From Ancylobacter oerskovii (GTDB lineage: Bacteria > Pseudomonadota > Alphaproteobacteria > Rhizobiales > Xanthobacteraceae): a stretch of 64,000 bases of DNA. A program made the translations under genes and the position numbers. Below the pieces are notes generated by a model that saw only the letters and a program-made list of their open reading frames with translations, ran no database searches and was not told where the DNA came from. The stretch covers positions 186,001 through 250,000 of the forward strand of contig NZ_JAHBGB010000031.1 of the NCBI RefSeq assembly GCF_018390555.1, read 5' to 3'. Shown one piece after another: positions 61,037 through 64,000 of the stretch (its first letter is position 1; the number at the start of each line of letters is the position of its first letter).

Positions 61037-63117
61037 TGACCGTTTCGATCGCGATCGCCACCGCGGACTTCGCCGGCCCGGTCCGCAATGGCGGGGTCGG
61101 CACGGCGCTGCGCGGCCTCGCCGAAACCCTGGTCGATGCCGGTCACAAGGTCACGGTGATCTACGCCAACCCCAATTACGAGGTGGGCGATGGCGAGATG
61201 TGGCGGGAATCGCTCGGGCGCGAGGGCATCGGCTTCCAGGAGCTGGACTATGCGGTGCTCGACAATGTCGGCGTGCCCGCCATGGCCGGCGGCGGCTCGG
61301 ATCCGCTGCGCTCCTATGCGGTGTACCGGCATCTCCTCGAGAACCGCTACGACATCGTCCATGTCGCCGACTATCTGGGCATCGGCTATTATCCGACGCT
61401 CGGCAAGCGCGCCGGCCTGCTCGATTGCGGCCCGATCGTCGCGCAGCTGCACGGGCCGACCGCTTGGTCGATGCGCTGGAGCAACGCCCCGGTGATCAGC
61501 CCCAACGTGCTGTTCCGCGAGGCGATGGAACGCGGCTCGGTGCAGCATGCCGACGCCATCCTCTCGCCCAGCGACTACATGCTCTCCTTCCTGCGCGAGG
61601 ACGGCTGGGCGATGCCGCAGACCGTGCGGGTCATCCAGAACGTGCTGCCGAAGGCGCACAGCGCCCAGGCGGCGGCGGGCGGGACGGCGGCGGCGGGCGG
61701 CGCGGTGCCGACCCTCGCCTTCTTCGGGCGCCTCGAGCATCGCAAGGGCCTGAACCTGTTCATCGACGCGCTGCAGATCCTGCAGCACCGGGCGGAGCGG
61801 CCGTTCAAGGTGCTGCTGCTCGGCAAGATCAACGACCCCGCCTATTCGGCGGACATGTTCGGCCTGCGCATGTCGCGGCTGGATATCGAATGGGAGCTCC
61901 TGGACAATCTGAACGCCAACGAGGCGCTGGATCTTCTCCAGTCCACCGGCGCGCTCGCGGTGATGCCCTCGCTCAGCGACAACATCCCCTGCACCATCCA
62001 GGAATGTCTCGCGCGCGGCATTCCCTTCCTGTCGACGGAAGTCGGTGGCGGGGCCGAGCTCGTCGCGCCGGAGGACCGCGCCAACTGCTTCGTGCCGCCC
62101 ACCGCCTGGGATGTCGGCGGCGCCCTCGCCCGCTTCGTCGCCTCGGGCGGTGCGCGGCAGCGCGGGCACATCCCCGCCGCCGAGGCGGCGCGCCAGCATG
62201 CCGACTTCACCCGGGAGCTCCTGGAGATGGAGGCCGCGCGGCAGCGCAGCTCGGTGCCGGCGACGCCGGTGGCATCGGACATCTCGGTCTGCATCACCCA
62301 TCGCGACAACCCCGCCGGCCTTGCCCGCGCCATTGACGGCTTCGCCCGCCAGACGCTGAAGCCGCTGGAGATCGTGATCGGCGACGATCATTCGGCGACG
62401 CCGGAGGCGCAGGCCTTCCTCGCCGCCCTGCCCGAACGGACCGACCTGCCCTTCCCGGTGCGGGTGGCGCGCTCGGACGGCGCCCGCTTCCCGGCCGCGG
62501 CGCGCAACGCCGCGGCGAAGACGGCGCGAGGCAAATGGGTGAAGTTCCACGACGACGACAACGTCTCCAAGCCGCAGGAACTCGACGTCTTCTCGCGGGC
62601 GCTGGCGGGCGGCAGCTTCGACCTCGTCACCTGCGCGCTCGACTTCGTGGCCTCCGATGCCGACATGGCCGAGGAGCGCGCCTACCGGCGCTTCCTGTTC
62701 CTCGGCGATGGCGGCGCCGCCTGCTACATCTTCAACGTGATCGGCGACACCAACTTCATCGTCGACCGCGAAAAGTTCCTCGCCGCCGGCGGCTTCGTCG
62801 AGGACGGCTTCCTCTACCATGCCGAGGATTGGCGGGCCCTGGTGCGCGCCAAGCTCAAGGGCCTGCGCATCGGCACCGTGCCGGAGGCGCTGGTCTGGTA
62901 CAAGGCCGAGCCGTGGCGCAACCAGACCAACTGGCGCAAGGGCGATCTCTGGGGCGCCCGCACCCGCATCAGCGAACTGGTGCGCGAGCATCACGGCAAC
63001 GAGGTCGCCTCGCTCCTGCGCCTCACCCAGGGCCTGCTGTTCACCCCCACCGCCCGGCAGGCGCCGCCTCCCGCCCCCGCCGAGACGCCGCCGGCCGCCC
63101 CGGCCGTTCCCCGCTGA
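61036..63117 (+). CDS. Fused GT4-GT2 glycosyltransferase
   Basis: A 693-residue two-domain enzyme. Residues about 1-400 are a GT4 (GT-B) domain: RNGGVGTALRGLAETLVDAG at the nucleotide-binding start, FFGRLEHRKGLNLFIDALQI and PSLSDNIPCTIQECLARGIP, with the family Glu. Residues about 415-650 are a GT2 (GT-A) domain: VCITHRDNPAGLARAIDGFA, VIGDDHSATPEAQ and KFHDDDNVSKPQELD (the DDD motif). A Pro/Ala tail closes it. The two domains could add successive sugars. It is coupled to the GWA-module gene. Donor sugars and acceptor are unknown. Confidence 0.88.
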   Translation: MTVSIAIATADFAGPVRNGGVGTALRGLAETLVDAGHKVTVIYANPNYEVGDGEMWRESLGREGIGFQELDYAVLDNVGVPAMAGGGSDPLRSYAVYRHLLENRYDIVHVADYLGIGYYPTLGKRAGLLDCGPIVAQLHGPTAWSMRWSNAPVISPNVLFREAMERGSVQHADAILSPSDYMLSFLREDGWAMPQTVRVIQNVLPKAHSAQAAAGGTAAAGGAVPTLAFFGRLEHRKGLNLFIDALQILQHRAERPFKVLLLGKINDPAYSADMFGLRMSRLDIEWELLDNLNANEALDLLQSTGALAVMPSLSDNIPCTIQECLARGIPFLSTEVGGGAELVAPEDRANCFVPPTAWDVGGALARFVASGGARQRGHIPAAEAARQHADFTRELLEMEAARQRSSVPATPVASDISVCITHRDNPAGLARAIDGFARQTLKPLEIVIGDDHSATPEAQAFLAALPERTDLPFPVRVARSDGARFPAAARNAAAKTARGKWVKFHDDDNVSKPQELDVFSRALAGGSFDLVTCALDFVASDADMAEERAYRRFLFLGDGGAACYIFNVIGDTNFIVDREKFLAAGGFVEDGFLYHAEDWRALVRAKLKGLRIGTVPEALVWYKAEPWRNQTNWRKGDLWGARTRISELVREHHGNEVASLLRLTQGLLFTPTARQAPPPAPAETPPAAPAVPR

Positions 63118-63126
63118 CGACGGCGC

Positions 63127-64000
63127 TCAGTCCTTTGCCCGTTGCGAGGCGACGGCCGCGACCAGCCGCCGCTGCCGTGCCCGCAGCAGCGGCGAGATCA
63201 GGCTGTGGAACAGGGTGGCGAAGGCCGTCGGCAGGCCGGGGCTGACCGCGAAGCGGCCGGCCAGCGCACCGGCGAGCACCTTCTGCGCCACCGCCACCGC
63301 CTCCCACTCGCCACCGCCGGCGGTGATCCGGCGAGTCGCCTCCGGCTTGGTGCGCTGCTCGGCCTCGAGCTGCGGCGTGCGGGTATCCGGCGGATAGGCG
63401 ATCGTCACGCCGATGCCATGCGGCGCCAGCTCGACGCGCAGCACTTCGGCGAGCCCCCGCACCGCGAATTTCGACGGCGCATAGGCGGAATAGCCGTAAA
63501 TGCCGAACAGGCCGGCGCCGGAGGAGATGAAGACCAGCCGCCCGCCGCCCGCCGCCGCCATGTGGGGCGCCGCGGCATGGGAGAGATAGAGCGAGCCGAG
63601 ATAATTGGTCGCCAGCTGCGCCTCGTGCGCCGCGAGCGGCTGTTCGAGGAACAGTCCCGGCTCGGCGATGCCGGCGCTGTTGACGAGCCAGGCCGGCGGG
63701 CCGTACCGGCCGACCAGCGCCTCGACGGCCGCGGCGCAGGCGGCGGCATCGCGCACATCGAGCGCATGGCCGCTCACCTGCGCGGCCGGATGATCGCCCT
63801 GGATCGCCTCCACCGCGCGGGCGAGCCGCGCTTCGTCGCGGGCGAGCAGCGCCACGCGATGCCCCATGCCCGCCAGTTGCGCGGCACAGGCGAGGCCGAT
63901 GCCGCTCGATCCCCCGGAGACGATGGCGAGGCTGCCGGCAACGGGGTCGGCAGGGCGGTCGCGGGAGCCGATGTCGCGGGTGGATCGGGTAGGCTCTCGG
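63127..64000 (-). CDS. SDR resembling 3-ketodihydrosphingosine reductase (RkpH-like), N-terminus cut by window edge
   Basis: No ATG, GTG or TTG occurs in frame between SGGSSGIG and the window end, so the gene continues past 64000; 290 codons are visible. SGGSSGIG is the NAD(P) motif, NYLGSLYLSHAAAPHM, ISSGAGLFGIYGYSAYAPSK (Tyr and Lys of the active site) and IAYPPDTRTP with QRTKPEATRRI follow. The last two blocks closely match KDSR/TSC10, which reduces 3-ketosphinganine. In Sinorhizobium, rkpH is an SDR beside rkpG. Here it would reduce the keto group left by the AONS-type enzyme. A 9-nt gap separates it from the convergent glycosyltransferase. Confidence 0.82.
   Translation of the reverse strand, partial: REPTRSTRDIGSRDRPADPVAGSLAIVSGGSSGIGLACAAQLAGMGHRVALLARDEARLARAVEAIQGDHPAAQVSGHALDVRDAAACAAAVEALVGRYGPPAWLVNSAGIAEPGLFLEQPLAAHEAQLATNYLGSLYLSHAAAPHMAAAGGGRLVFISSGAGLFGIYGYSAYAPSKFAVRGLAEVLRVELAPHGIGVTIAYPPDTRTPQLEAEQRTKPEATRRITAGGGEWEAVAVAQKVLAGALAGRFAVSPGLPTAFATLFHSLISPLLRARQRRLVAAVASQRAKD

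Noticed and set aside
63127-63867. The first visible ATG (63867) as start of the SDR
   Set aside because: It would remove the GGSSGIG cofactor motif, which is encoded upstream in the same open frame. The gene must start beyond 64000.
1-64000. CRISPR arrays, tRNA or rRNA genes, prophage or complete insertion sequences
   Set aside because: I looked for regular spaced repeats, tRNA T-loop and CCA patterns and transposase or integrase motifs and found none. Only the palindromic repeats and the possible IS21-type end remain.

Overview
The window is 64 kb of high-G+C (roughly two-thirds), gene-dense bacterial chromosome. Codon choice, gene families and gene order point to an alphaproteobacterium of the Hyphomicrobiales, possibly Xanthobacteraceae. 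That placement is inference, because there is no rRNA or tRNA here to anchor it. I found no CRISPR array, tRNA or intact insertion sequence.

Left block (1-17.7 kb): a translationally coupled operon joins an RbsABC-type ABC importer (binding protein cut by the window edge, ATPase, two permeases) to a three-subunit molybdenum hydroxylase. After it come a membrane protein carrying a papain-like domain, an MFS transporter, an amidase, a convergent YtcJ-type amidohydrolase and a complete potABCD-like polyamine importer.

Sulfur-looking block (17.7-31.9 kb): an SsuABC/TauABC-type importer, a group-1 luciferase-like monooxygenase under a divergent TetR regulator with twin palindromic operators, and two adjacent paralogues that would usually be called substrate-binding proteins. 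Both paralogues lack signal peptides and keep, at exact spacing, the Cys/His/Arg/Gly active-site set of the sulfinate desulfinase DszB. Nearby lies a second operon with a DszA/NtaA-type FMN monooxygenase, an FAD/NAD(P)-binding protein and a nitroreductase-type flavin enzyme. Together these look like an undescribed organosulfur (sulfinate/sulfonate) desulfurisation system. An AraC regulator with a Fsr-like MFS exporter and an Lrp-type regulator sit between.

Middle block (32-40 kb): a cytochrome-c-peroxidase/MauG-like dihaem protein, a SCO1-type copper chaperone and a family-3 binding protein in an overlapping trio, then a non-homologous end-joining locus (ku, ligD, convergent second ku, small membrane proteins).

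Right block (40-64 kb): a surface-glycan region. It has GT2 and GT4 glycosyltransferases, a 1750-residue glycosyltransferase with repeated beta-type modules, a sulfotransferase, a single-module reducing type I PKS, an AONS-type PLP enzyme, a KpsS/RkpJ-like protein, KpsT and KpsE homologues, and (cut by the right edge) an SDR resembling 3-ketodihydrosphingosine reductase. The PKS, AONS and SDR match the rkpA-rkpG-rkpH logic of Sinorhizobium K-antigen loci. They suggest a polyketide-fed, sphingoid-like lipid made for capsule biosynthesis.
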